From NCBI GenBank assembly GCA_037576215.1, contig JBANDB010000009.1, forward strand, positions 1 through 64,000: a DNA stretch of 64,000 nucleotides. Reading direction: 5' to 3'. This DNA is from Armillaria gallica. Lineage: Eukaryota > Basidiomycota > Agaricomycetes > Agaricales > Physalacriaceae. The translations under genes and the position numbers were made by a program. This document shows positions 20,376-31,947 of this stretch, piece after piece. Numbering within the stretch: the first letter of the stretch is position 1; every line of letters starts with the position of its first letter. The notes beneath the pieces are model-generated. The model was not told the DNA's origin. It saw only the letters and a list, made by a program, of their open reading frames with translations, and searched no databases.

Positions 20376-22302
20376 GGGCGTACGGATTTAGCACTACATG
20401 AGGTGACTGTCTCCGCAGAACGTGGATTACCGGTGACTTCATTGCAATCGAAGGATTGTTATCACCTCAGGCGAGTGTTACGCGAGATCTTGTCATATCC
20501 GAGAAGACCTATGGACGAAACTATGCGTAAGTCAGACCCGGTGGCAGCCACATATTCATATGCGAAGCCAGTTACCTGCCAACGGGTATCAACGGGCGAG
20601 AAGAATTCTGCGTGGTCGGGCAGCCCGCAGGCGAACGCGCTAAATTTTTGATGCCCGGTATGAACGTGGGTAAGCGAAAGCAGTCGAACCTTTCTGAAAT
20701 CAAGGTGCGGCCCTGGGCACTAGAAGGCCAACAGTTATTCAGAGCACAATTTGCCTCACTGTTATGCCGAGGGCTGGAAGGTTCCTTCTTGATCATACGG
20801 GGATCAACATGGTCCATTTCTGCGTAAAACATAGACGTCGAACGATCCGACTGTCTTGTCACCACTTAGAGATAATTCCGACGAACAGACGCTGGCCTAG
20901 TACTAAGGGGAGGCCATCCGCTGATATCTCTTCATAAGGTGGACAATCATTCGTATTCGCCGTGATAGTTACATGGATATATGCTACTTTTAGAAGACAT
21001 TAGTTCGCCGAAGCATTTAGATGACAAGGAGGACGTACCATTATAATTCAGAGATTTATCATCAGCCACCTGCGGAGAGAGGTGTCATCATGAGTCGCAC
21101 AGAGTTAACGAGATGCGTTCTGACCTCATACTCTCCCACGGGTACGCATATACGCACTCTAGATGACTGTGCGACAACGGCATATTATTTCCGGCTTGAT
21201 AGGGTGCGTGGACGTCATTCTCGGGGCCCGTATCCATCTATATACAAGACGCAAGTAGGTCTTTGTCACAGGAAAGTAAAACTTACAATGCTCACCAAGA
21301 TCCTTCCCAGGCCACCTGGCTCTCCTTTCCAAACGCGCGCGCCAGCAACCAATACGCAAGCGCCCTCGGAAATGGGAGTATCAGTAGCCATTATACATTT
21401 CTATAGATCTATGCAGTCGAAATGATGTTGCTGGCGTCTGGGTATATGGCACAAGGACTGATTACCGCTGGGAACAGAATACGAGATCGTCGTGAACGCA
21501 ATGGAAGTGAACGAAGACTTGTAGATCTGGTTACCATGGCTGTCCGTACTAACGCCGATCGCCAACGAAGCTGTGTTAGGCGAAGGTTTGGCGGAATAGA
21601 GGGAGCGGGGTGATGATGGCAATAAGGAAAAGTGTCGGGATCAACAGATGTAAACAGCACTGCGCGCGCGTCGGGCCGGTCTTTCCCTTGCTAAGCTTCA
21701 TTACGACCCCCCGCGTACTGCGTATACTTATTTTGCTATTCGCAACTGTGCGAATCGTCGCTCCTCCTTATTTAGTGTGATATAGAAAACGTGACAATAA
21801 TGCGAGCCTAGCTATGGGAAGGAAACGACATAAGTATTAGGGAGCGATCCAGGATGAAAGCTGGATGTTGACGCATTGCTTCGCTGATGGACGGTCAGAA
21901 ATAATTTAGGAAGACAAAATTGCTTAGAACTTCACATCGCCCGAATGTGTTTGCCGTGAGGAATATCATCAGTTATGATTTGAAGAAGTATCATAAGAGC
22001 ATCATCCACAGGTCGCTGCTTGAAGAAGAAGCGAAGTCCTTGGAAGTAATATAGGAGGCGCTCAGTTGGCAAAAGATCGATAAGCACCCAAGGCCCCAAC
22101 TTCCAAGCGGGAACGCAATTTTCGACGAAGGTGCATGATAGTTGAGAACAAGGCCAGAGAAAAATATCAAGTACAATTGAACTTGAGGAGGAAAAAAAGC
22201 TTGTTCTTTGTCTAGGTCAAACGAACGGGGAGGGAGCGTCGCGTCTTTCAGTTACTACAAGGGCAGTTAAGAAATACAAAAAGACCGTAGCCGTTCTAAT
22301 GT

Positions 22303-22361
22303 GGCGGTAAGGGGTCGAACCCTACTCCCTACTCTCATCTTCTGGAAAGCGACAGCGCCGT
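22303..22361 (-). pseudogene. tRNA-Gly-like fragment
   Basis: Minus strand. The 3' half retains a consensus B box in GTAGGGTTCGACCCC, preceded by CTTTCCAGAAG where the other copies carry the TCC anticodon. The D arm is absent. It is a shortened copy of the same tRNA-derived sequence. Confidence 0.45.
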
Positions 22362-22559
22362 ATGTTCGAGAAATGCAGGTGGGTCATCACCTCGAACATG
22401 GATCTTCGAAGCACGACTCGACGAAATGACCTTCGTACTAGAAATTTTGATCTTCGTCATTGATCTCCTCAGGTAACAGTCGGATAGGACATACGTACAG
22501 AGAATACCGCAGCGAAAGATTTGATTCATTTGAATCCTAGCCGATGTTTCTCCAGAACA

Positions 22560-24949
22560 CACGTATTACCAGGGAGTTTGATGTGATAGAATGTCACTGG
22601 TTCGATGCCGTCATGACGAGAGATTTCGTTGTTCCTAAGAATTAAGGACGATAGACGTAGAAACCGGAGCAGTAGCAGTGACATCGACATATAAAGAATG
22701 CACCGTATCTGACGCGTGCAAAGACAATATCCTGCCTAAAACGGTGGGTCAGTGCATGTGAGCGGATGCAGTAGATATTTACCGATTTTCACGTATGGTC
22801 CTAAACGCGAGAAGCTGGGAACCCTGACCCTGGCAACAGCCTATGGATGCAGCGGTCTGTTGATCAAACTCGAATCTCTCGGTGATCATAATATCACCAG
22901 GACGCTTGTCGAACTATGTTTTTCGGCTCGCGGAGGAATAGATGAAGCCTAGTCCCATCTAATTGATAACCGAATCCAGGTGTTCAGATCAGATGCAATG
23001 CCTGACATCTCACGATAAGGTGGACACTCGTTGTTATTCCGCGCCGTAGTCACATAAAAATATTTAGGCTATGATCAGACATCAGTAATCCATCGACACC
23101 GTTGAGAAGAAAAGCCGGACGTACAATTATAATGTTAAGATTTTGTCTGTTACCCTGTGCCTGTGGAGAGAGATATCATCACTGGTCGCATAGATCGGAC
23201 GAGATGCTTTCTGACCTCGTACTCCCCGCCTTGTGTGCATTTTGGCACTTCTCTCCTCCACAGTCGGTGTCTGATGACAGTGTGTATTCGCTGCCGGCTA
23301 GACGTGGCAACAAGTGCCGGTGAAAGTTCACACTGTCAGGTACGGATGCGCTCGGAGCCCGTGCTAAGCAGGGTTTAGCTATGTCTGTACTTCAGGGAAC
23401 CAAGGCCACGATACGCACTGGAAGGACTTTCCTACGTCGAGAGTAGTCATTAGTTGGTTCCTACAAGAAATAACGTGTCATTCATTGCGTGTTGCTACCA
23501 CGGACGGCAGAATTGGCCTAGATGGGAAGAGGAATGTGAGCGAGAGAAGGGCATGGTAAGATGCGAATTACCGACTTAGGAGCACCATCACTAACTTTTT
23601 GAAAGAGCTGGAAGGTAGCATACCACTTTGTGGGGTGGTAAAATTGCGCTGCAAGTTGCGGGATGATCATAGACTGAAGATGAGCGATTATGCCGCCTGT
23701 GAGTGCCGTTCAAGAAATCGCTATTGTGCTGTTCTCTCACTGCCCTTCGTCGAGCTGCATGTCTCTTGCTTGTGTTACCGACAGTCTCGTGTAGGTGTCA
23801 TTTTATAGGTCAATAATGAGGGAAATGGCGAGCTTAGCAAAAAAAACAACCTGACTCACTCAAGATTCAGCATGGATCCTCAATCCAGAAGCCCAAGCTC
23901 CTCTGGCGCCTTTGATCGAAGGGAGGATGAAACAAGACGCGCTATTCTCCGATTTTCAATCTTAACTTCTGGAATATAGCTGTGAGTGGAGTGGAAAGAA
24001 AGGAAAGGAAAATGAGCGCTGAAATGAAACGTTAGACCTGGCTTCGAAACGTTGCCCGGGAAATGACGAGAAGCGAGTATTCAGATATTACAAAATGGGA
24101 AGATTAAAAAGGTAAGGATGAGCTGCCGACAGCGATAACGGGAACGTGTAGAATTTTTCGTTCCGTTCTACCGCACATTAGAATTCATAGATAGCCTTTA
24201 GAAAGTATGTCAAACGTAGCAACGTGTTTCACGGGCTGGCTGCTCCTTTAAGTATCGTTCCGTAAGTTTCAACCGTCGGACGTCTGCCTGTTCCTTATAA
24301 CAGGTAAAGATACGATCTACGCACTATTCTATGCTCGTTGATCAAGCATATATTTCACACAGCAACCAATCAAAGAGTCGGTTAAGTGGGACCTGAATTA
24401 GCGTCCGTCATTACAATCAGAAGCGGATACAGCTATAAATGCGACTTAGTTTTCAATTGTCATTGCAATGTTTTGCCCCATTGCGTAGAGATCCGTTATT
24501 GGTCACATGGCCCCTCCGTTCTTCAGTTCGGTATGGAATGTGAATCGGCCTTCAAGCGGGGAACGTCTTGTCTTGGGGGATCAAGAAGCATCCCACTTAC
24601 AGCACATTTGGCGGGCAGCAATTACGGGATAATCAGACCTGATAACGGTCAATGAAGTTCATATTGGGTACGGTAGGTACAAGAACGCGCGCTACAGTGA
24701 GGTGTTATCCTAAATTCAAACGGGCTGGACGAATGAGACACGCCTGTTGGTGTTTAAGGGTGAAGCCTTAGAGGACACTAAGAATTTACCGCGGTACCCT
24801 CATGGTCGCCATTATTTGACCAATCATGGCTGCGATAAGATACCTTGACGCGAACGGTCTCGTCGGTTGTCGCCGTTATCGGGACAGCCCTTCGCCACAG
24901 TACGCATGCATGTTCCTTATTTTCTTCTCGTCGCTCTTGAAAAGACAGG
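22560..24949. repeat. Tandem unit T1, about 2.4 kb
   Basis: Matches 24950-27240 in order. Examples are GCAATGCCTGACATCTCACG at 22997 against ACATTGCCTGACATCTTTCG at 25398, and GGTACGGTAGGTACAAGAAC at 24671 against 27138. Other shared stretches are the AGGAATGTGAGCGAGAGAAG run at 23531 (25912 in T2) and the CTGGAAGGTAGCATACC region. Divergence varies strongly along the unit, from nearly identical 20-mers to unalignable stretches. No reading frame is preserved in both copies. Confidence 0.7.
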
Positions 24950-27240
24950 GATTCCGAATATCCGTGAGGTTTATGTAGTGGAACATAACGGGTTCTACGC
25001 CGTCGTTATATGATATATCCAAGAACTACGGACGATAGTTAGAAAGACGCGTAGAACCCTTGACGCACTGGCAGAGACATCACCTTATCTGACACATTCA
25101 AAATCGATCTCCTGAAAGCTACCTGCAAAGGGAATCAAAGCCAGTCAATACGCGAATGCGGCAGAGATCTCTCAGGTTTGAGGTACGGGCCAAGGTGGCC
25201 AATCCTACAAGGGCCAGACGATCCTTCGCGCCGCCGTGGTTCGGTCCTCGATGACATGGGAGTCGGGATAAGCCTCGGTCTGGTCCTCTGTGATACGTAG
25301 GTTGGACATGGCAGTATTATTACCCCCTAGATATTCGAATCCAACCAAAAGAAGGCGGGCCGTATCTTTGGACGGCTGCTAAGGTTCAGCGTAGACACAT
25401 TGCCTGACATCTTTCGATAAGGCGGACATCCTTTCGTATTCAACGTCGTAGTTAAATGAACATGCTTAGGCTATGATCAAATATTAGCAAGCCATCCAAC
25501 TGCCGGAAAGAAAAGGCAGACACACGATGACAATATTCGGATTTTATCTATCACCCGGAGCCTGCGAAGAGTTATGTCATCTTTAATCGCCCGATGCTGG
25601 CTAGATGATTTCTCACCTCGCACACCCGAACCTGCGTGTACATATGGAGTTCTTCCTCTGGAGTCCACGACTGCGATCAAGTGTAAATTTCTTTACGGCT
25701 GGACGTAATGGCGTTCACTCTCTCAGGTACGGAAGCCTGCATTAGGAAAGGTTCAGCTACGTTTTGACCTCAAGCAATCAAAACTACGATACGCACAGAA
25801 AATCTCTCGTGCGCCGAGTGTAGCCATTCTTGAGTTTTCCAACAAACGACAAGCCGTTTCATCACATTCTGCTACATGGATGTGAATACTGGCTGGATGC
25901 TAAAAGGAATGTGAACGAGAGAAGGGCCTGGCGAGACACGACTTACCCGAGTAGACGTATCGTCTGCGGTTGATAGAATCCTGGAAAGGCATCCCGGAGG
26001 GTACATGCCGCTCACTACGGTAGCGAGACCACCCTGCGGGTGGCTGAAGTAGCAGATGATGAAAATGAAAGATACATCATCGAGGTGTCGCTAGAGAATC
26101 CACCGTACTCAGTCCGGTCACCATCATTCGTCGTGCTGCGCTTCTGGTTCGTGTTGCCGACGGTCTTGCTCGAAGGTCCCATTTTGTTGTATGTCGTTTC
26201 AAAAGGGCTGTTCATCAGAAAAGTCGCGGTCAATAGGAAAGTGGCTGACATCGGGAAAGAAAACGCGACTCACCCAAGATTTGGTATGAATCCTCCATCC
26301 GGGAGCTAAGCCTTCGTCTCGCTCCACAGATTGAAGGTTCAAAGGTGAACGAAGCATACTATTTCCGACATTCAGTAAGACCTTCTGGAAGATAGCTGTG
26401 AGTTCAGGAAAGGGAAGGAAAACGAACGGTAAACGAGCGCTACCATGAAACACTCCGGTATAGCTAAACTGACTTCGAGGACACATTGAGCTTGGTGCCT
26501 GGAAATGAAGACAGGCACGTATTTAGATATTACTGAATGAAAAGATTAAAGCGTGAAAGACCAGCCGATATTATACTACCCGGGTTCATCTCTAGGGTGT
26601 TTCGATCCGTTCTACCGCCCGTTAGAAAACCGCGGTAGGAGAGCGGTCGATAATTGGTGGAATGTAGCATCGTGTTTCAGCCGCTGGGTGTTGCGTGAAG
26701 TATCATTCCGCGAGTTTTAGCGATGGGGTTCCTTTTCATTCTGGGATTAGAGAATGTGTAGTAGGTAAAAAACGATTTACGCACTGTTTCATGTTCCGTA
26801 ATCCGGGATATCATTCACCGGGTAGTGAAAGAAGCGATTAAGTAGGTCCTGCAAAGAGGAATCAACGTCATTCATGGGAGGTACGGATTCTACCGTGAAC
26901 GGGACCGTGTACCTTTCAAGAGTCGTAGCATGACCTTTTCCCCGATTGCGTGGACGTTGACCCTTGAGGATCTTCAGTTCGGTACGGACTGTAGATCGGA
27001 CCTTCAAGCAACAAGAATGTGTTCTCTTCGAGGATCGAGAAGAATGCCAATTGCGTATCAAAAGCAAACCTTCAAAGAATGGGATAGTCCCTCAGAGCGG
27101 AAACGATAGTCCTGGCACCACTCGAGGAAGTTCATATTTGGTACGGTAGGTACAAGAACGTGCGCTACAATGAGATATTATTGGGAATTCATACGGGATG
27201 GATAAACACGACGAACCTATCACTGTAAGGTTGACTTTTT
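24950..27240. repeat. Tandem unit T2
   Basis: Second copy of the unit above, in direct orientation and immediately next to it; a third, partial copy is at 5720-6440. The unit boundaries are judged from where similarity to T1 begins (near TAGTGGAACATAACGGGTTC at 24976) and are good to perhaps 100 bp. Whether the unit once held a gene cannot be told by eye. Confidence 0.65.
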
Positions 27241-30200
27241 CCTCTTCTAGGGACCGCCTGAAGGGGGGTATATCGCGAGGAAGCGCGCAGAGGGTATGGG
27301 GATACCTCGCTCACCACGAAATTCCGGGGTGGTACAGCAAAGCGCTGCTCTCATGAATTGAACCCGGGTACTAGCGTGTAACACACCTTTGCGTCTAGGT
27401 GAAAGTGAGTAACTCTCTGACAGCACAGACAAATACGATTACCGCCCATATGTCATTTGTTTTGATATCTGATTCAGTTCCCAGTAGAAGAGTCACGTAG
27501 AGGGGTAGAGAGTATCAAGTTCCTTTGGTTCAGACTGAGTCGAAAAGGTGACTACTTGGATGGACACCTGTACCTGCAGCAGAGAACATACGCAATCTCC
27601 AATGACCGACGACAAAGGAGATGGCAGGCGTTACATCGTCGTTGATATCACGTCACCGATCCACATTGAGAGTACCGTCATCCGTGGCCAAGTATGACTG
27701 CGAGACGGCGAAAGAGTGAAGGGAAGGAAGGAAAAGTCCGCTTATCAATAGATGCAAACATCGCGTCCATTAACCGATCGGGCTCATCGGGCCGGACCTT
27801 CACGCCCTCGCGTAGCCCTGGTCGTTGATAGCGTGTTGTTATCATCATCCTATGGAGCGACACTTACATGTAGCACCTTCCTTTAACAGCGGTTGCTACT
27901 TTCCTAGCGTTGGACTGGAGTATTTTTCTTTGGTTTGATTCCTTGTGTCCGTGATGTCATAATCCTCCGCATCCAGTTCTCAGCGCATAGGCCATTTATT
28001 GATGACTATATTTCAGTACTGCCTCGGCGCTTTATTTCACTGCCACGAGCTACTACTCGGTAAGCTGGTTGAACGTAGCACTTTAGTGTAGTTACTCAAG
28101 TGGTACGTACATCTCTCTCTGATCTATAAACCTTTTGCCGCGAGTTCGATTCTCCAGACAAGCGAGCGATTCTTCACGCCATTCCAGAAAAATAATTCAA
28201 GTATGTATAACCATTGAGAGGAAGGAGATACTCGCATTGCGAACGGTTTTTTGACCGGTATTTCCATTGCAGAATCACCATAGATACCCCCGAGAACGCC
28301 TATCTAGGTGGGCGCGCCCGTTACAAGTGTAATACATTTATTTCTGCCGCTAGGGCTACATTGCAGCCTTTGCATTTGCTTTTTTCGTCAGTTGGATTCC
28401 CGTGGTAACAGGATTCCTTGCTGCTTATTCCCAGCACCCGCTTTGAGGTTCTCATGTAGTCTGTCTACGCAATGTGACGCCGTGGCAATGCCGCCCTCTA
28501 GTAGGACAGCCTGTATCAATACGCTACATAGACATGATGTTCAAGAACGCTTATCTAAGGGAGAGCCCTAAGATATCACGAGACCTCACACTCGCGTCAT
28601 GCAATCTACCTAGTGGAGACGTGCGGCAGGCGTAACACCACTCAGGAAACCCATCAATGTGTCGGGCGTATCATCACGGTATCTTCCAGTAGCTTGGACC
28701 CTCTCTCGCAATGGCAAGGGAAATCAGCGCAGTAGACGCTAGATCAATTCTGGATTTCCTTGGAATAACGAAAAAAATTTGCTTGGCAGGTTGGAAGGGC
28801 GGTGAAGGTCCGTGGGCTTGGTATCACGGCGAAGGCATTACAAGTGGATTTCGGGTGACACTTTGGGTTCGTAGTCGGCGTTCGTTCGGCTTGGATCAGG
28901 CAGAAACAAGATTTTCCCGACGTATAAGCAACGACAATGTCGTCTCCGATCTCGTATGTTTTCCGAGCACCGAACATACGATAACGCGAATTGGCCAATA
29001 AAATTCCCCCTGCAGGAAATTAAATCATAGTCCAGCGAGCTATCATTCCTCGATCCTTCATTTACCTCGCTCCCGACGGAGTGAAATCGCTGCATTTTCC
29101 TTTACAGAAGTCGCTGTATTCAACGGCGTTATACGAAAACAAGTGCTAGCAGATCCAGTGGATTTTGAAAGGTTTATCTCTTATGCCAAGTTGGGAATAC
29201 TGCGCCTCCAGCGTACGCAAGGGTGAAAGATGGATCGAACCAGCGGCATGGTATCCCGATGTATGATCTATGTCACAGCGTTGACTGGAACGTCACATCG
29301 GTTCATTGAGTGGGGCGTGCAGTTCATAGTCCTGAGCTAAAACGCAATCCATTATAAGGACTTGCACCATATATCCAAAAATCTACTCACCAGGATACAG
29401 GCGGCAGGTGAACCATCCAATCTGGTTCTCTATGGGTGAATGATTCGAGGGACAAATACTCATAGCTACAGGGGATCTGGATTTGGGCCCAAGAGCATCA
29501 AGAGGACCTGGGTTATGCTTGGCAAGAGGGTATGCACGAACCTTGGAACCGTGAGAGGTAGCAAGTCGTGTTAACCCACTTTTCGGACCGAACTATTGAT
29601 GCCAAAGATAAGGGTCAGAGTTACGGAGTTGTTTCTTCAGCCACTGTGTTGGGCGTGTTTCCTCGAGGTCCCTGGCCGCGCAATGTATACCGCCAATTGA
29701 GATGGAGCAGCTTGAGTTTCAGGTTCAAGGACGGTGCGTTGCCATCGAGCAAGCGATTCTGGTGAGGCGCGGCGTACTTAATCAGAACGGACGCGTTTTT
29801 GTAAACGTGGGTGGTAATGAATGAACCTTACCATCTCGGTATATCGGATAATCTCAAGACTCCCCTACCCTGATTCGCGCCGCAAATTCTCTAACACGAC
29901 GACCGAGATTGGCATGGGAACCGACAAGGTTCGTCGATATGACTGGATGCTTTCCGCACATTGAAGGGGTGTATCGACATGAGTCATGAGCGGCGCATTA
30001 AAATAGGGACTCAACGCCGAGATGTGCGAACCGAGGGAACATAACAATAGGACCTTTTAATATCTTTGGAGCGGTTGCGTTCTCAGAGACAATAGCTGAA
30101 AGATTTAAGATTACTCGGCACTCATATGAGAGAGAGTAAGTATTTTAAAGCCCATCACGGTAAGCACCGTAGCAGGATTAAAGGGAAGCGCAGCAGGGAC

Positions 30201-30480
30201 GAAGAGACTGAGAACTGGCTTAATCGTGGGCGTAGACAATAATTGATGATTGGAATAAGGTCCCATCCGCAGAATTCGGACCGCGACATTTGGAAATCAC
30301 TGACCAGAGATTGCAGAATGACAAGCACGATCCCCGGCGGCGTATAATTAGGCAGTGTTGATCCGAGGATTCAATTTTCCAGAGGGCGCGAAGTGAGAGT
30401 AGCGAAGGGTCAAGCAAGCGTAATCACCGGTACAGCCACCTTCAGGGCAAAGTCCGAATGTTTTTTTGTTTGTTTTTCAG
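27241..30480. other. Decayed repeats, no gene recognised
   Basis: The part at about 27690-27810 is a fourth, weak copy of the family at 5.1, 8.4 and 21.4 kb (shared words around CAATAGATGCAAACATCGCG and GGGCCGGACCTTC). The remainder, including a 96-codon plus frame at 28711 and an 84-codon minus frame at 28744, shows no motif I recognise. Confidence 0.3.
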
Positions 30481-30895
30481 ATGGTTCGGATCCGTAGTTC
30501 GTAGGAAGACTAGGAGAATAGAAAATGTATCGCAAGGAGGCGCAGTCTGGACAGGTGCATGCGAGGATCCTTGTGGGATGAACGTGCTAGCCGCAAGGAT
30601 ACTCGCGCGAAGGGGAATGTGTGGTGCGCGCACGAAAGAGGCGTGTTTCGTTTTGCCCTGAGGCATGAGGCTAAAGCGAGATGTCGGAGATTAGCAGAGT
30701 ATTAGGTACCGCCGGAAGTGATTTAGGAAACAATATTTGAGAAGGTGAGACGTTGCTAAGCGGAAGAAGAGAGAATCCGGTGGAGGAAGAGAAGAGGACA
30801 AAAGAAGGAGCGGTCTTGTGGACCAGGCACGGATCAGGGGTTAACGGGTTCCGGCCGGAACAGGATGGTTTAGTTGCCGTGAGGGAGGCTGTAGC

Positions 30896-30990
30896 ATCAT
30901 GGAAAGGGAGTTGAGCCCTTACTGCTTGCTAAGGTACTCACACAATGCTAGGGCATGTATGACAACAGTTTCAGCATCTGTGTACAAAGG
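30896..30990 (-). pseudogene. tRNA-Gly-like copy, degraded
   Basis: Minus strand. The T arm still pairs perfectly (AAGGG-CTCAACT-CCCTT), and the 3' anticodon stem GCAAG is present. The 5' stem reads CATGC, and the anticodon TCC has become TAG. The acceptor no longer pairs. It ends a duplicated block shared with 17.9-19.1 kb. Confidence 0.5.
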
Positions 30991-31186
30991 GCGGCGTCGT
31001 GACGTGTCGAATCGGTCCAAGCAATATCCTTTCCATTTCGGCATCAACCTACAATCGATCGACCATAATCGATGCAGGATCCGTTAGAACCGCACGATTA
31101 CATCATGCCGGAGATAAGCCGCAAAAGGCTATTTTAGCGTTTCAGGTTTTCTCTTTTATACTACGACGATGTAGAGTGGACTAGAG

Positions 31187-31947
31187 ATGCTGCCCTCGAT
31201 TCGACAGTTGCATCCGTATCTCCCGTCTTCCTCTACTGGTGAAGGTGAAGGTGAGGGTGGTGACAGTGGAGGGGAGGAACCAAAGAAGAAGAAGAGAAGG
31301 AGACAAGCCCTGAGCTGCACAGGTGCGTAGCTATCGAGATGATAGCTTGATGAAATACTGATTTTTCGATTGTCAGAGTGTAAGCGCCGCAAGATTAGAT
31401 GTGATAGGAATCAGCCATGTGCGCCGTGCATCAGGCGGGGCGAGCAAAGCAAGTGTCTATGGAATGTCGTCGAGCCGGCCGAAAAGTACGCGACTCGGGC
31501 CGAGTACGACGAGCTCAAGGCGCGCGTAGAGCAACTAGAGGCTCTCGTCGAGCGGCTTACCCAATCCCAGACTCAGACTCAGCCCCAGCCCCAGCCTGGA
31601 CCTCCGCCGCCGTTTATCTCCCCGCCTCCGCAGCCAAAAAACTGGGAAGCGCTGACGTTCCTGGTCCTGGGCGGACGTCAGCGCTGTTCTCGCCGCCTCC
31701 ACCGCAACCACCACCTCGGAGGTATACCGGCCCCGGATCCGCTTTTAATCCAGCTTACCAGTCCCCGTACTCCCCGTATTCGCCCTATCCATACTCCCGT
31801 TCATCCCCGGCGTACTCGTCTTATCCACAATCGTCGATTCCTACATCTGGAGTACCCTCTTCCTCCACTGCCTCGTCTTCTTATCCACCGCCAAACCCGC
31901 CGTCCCCATCGCCCCCTCGGCGCTATAGCGACTCCGAGCGGAGGTAA
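31187..31947 (+). CDS. Zn2Cys6 transcription factor, frameshifted
   Basis: Exon 1 (31187-31322) encodes a Gly/Glu-rich start, a basic KKKKRRR stretch (residues 33-39, possible nuclear signal) and the first cysteine. A 54-nt intron (31323-31376) splits codon 46. Exon 2 completes the cluster C-X2-C-X6-C-X5-C-X2-C-X8-C (from Cys44), the six zinc ligands of fungal binuclear cluster DNA-binding proteins. A helical linker EYDELKARVEQLEALVERL follows, a likely dimerising coiled coil, then a Gln/Pro tract. The frame is lost at an A6 run (31636-31641). Adding one base would restore a Pro/Ser/Tyr-rich tail ending at TAA 31945-31947, about 235 residues. It is either a pseudogene or a homopolymer sequencing error. 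The protein is short because it lacks the usual middle homology domain. Target genes unknown. Confidence 0.85.

Larger units (their letters stand above)
18990..21720. repeat. Duplicated block B2 (copy of 6.4-8.8 kb)
   Basis: Collinear with block B1 from the tRNA copy onward. The pairs include 19940-20115 with 7275-7470, 20380-20420 with 7475-7510, and 20985-21130 with 8030-8170. The last part (21340-21720) carries the family of the 5.1-kb exon, but stops break the frame. It is interrupted at 20127-20375 by a miniature element absent from B1. Confidence 0.7.

Noticed and set aside
4800..31000. Repeat-induced point mutation as the cause of decay
   Set aside because: Differences between copies by eye include all substitution types and many indels. 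A transition and dinucleotide count would be needed, so it is not claimed.
31567..31600. CAGACT/CAGCCC repeat as a microsatellite
   Set aside because: It is the coding sequence for the Gln/Thr/Pro tract of the Zn2Cys6 factor.
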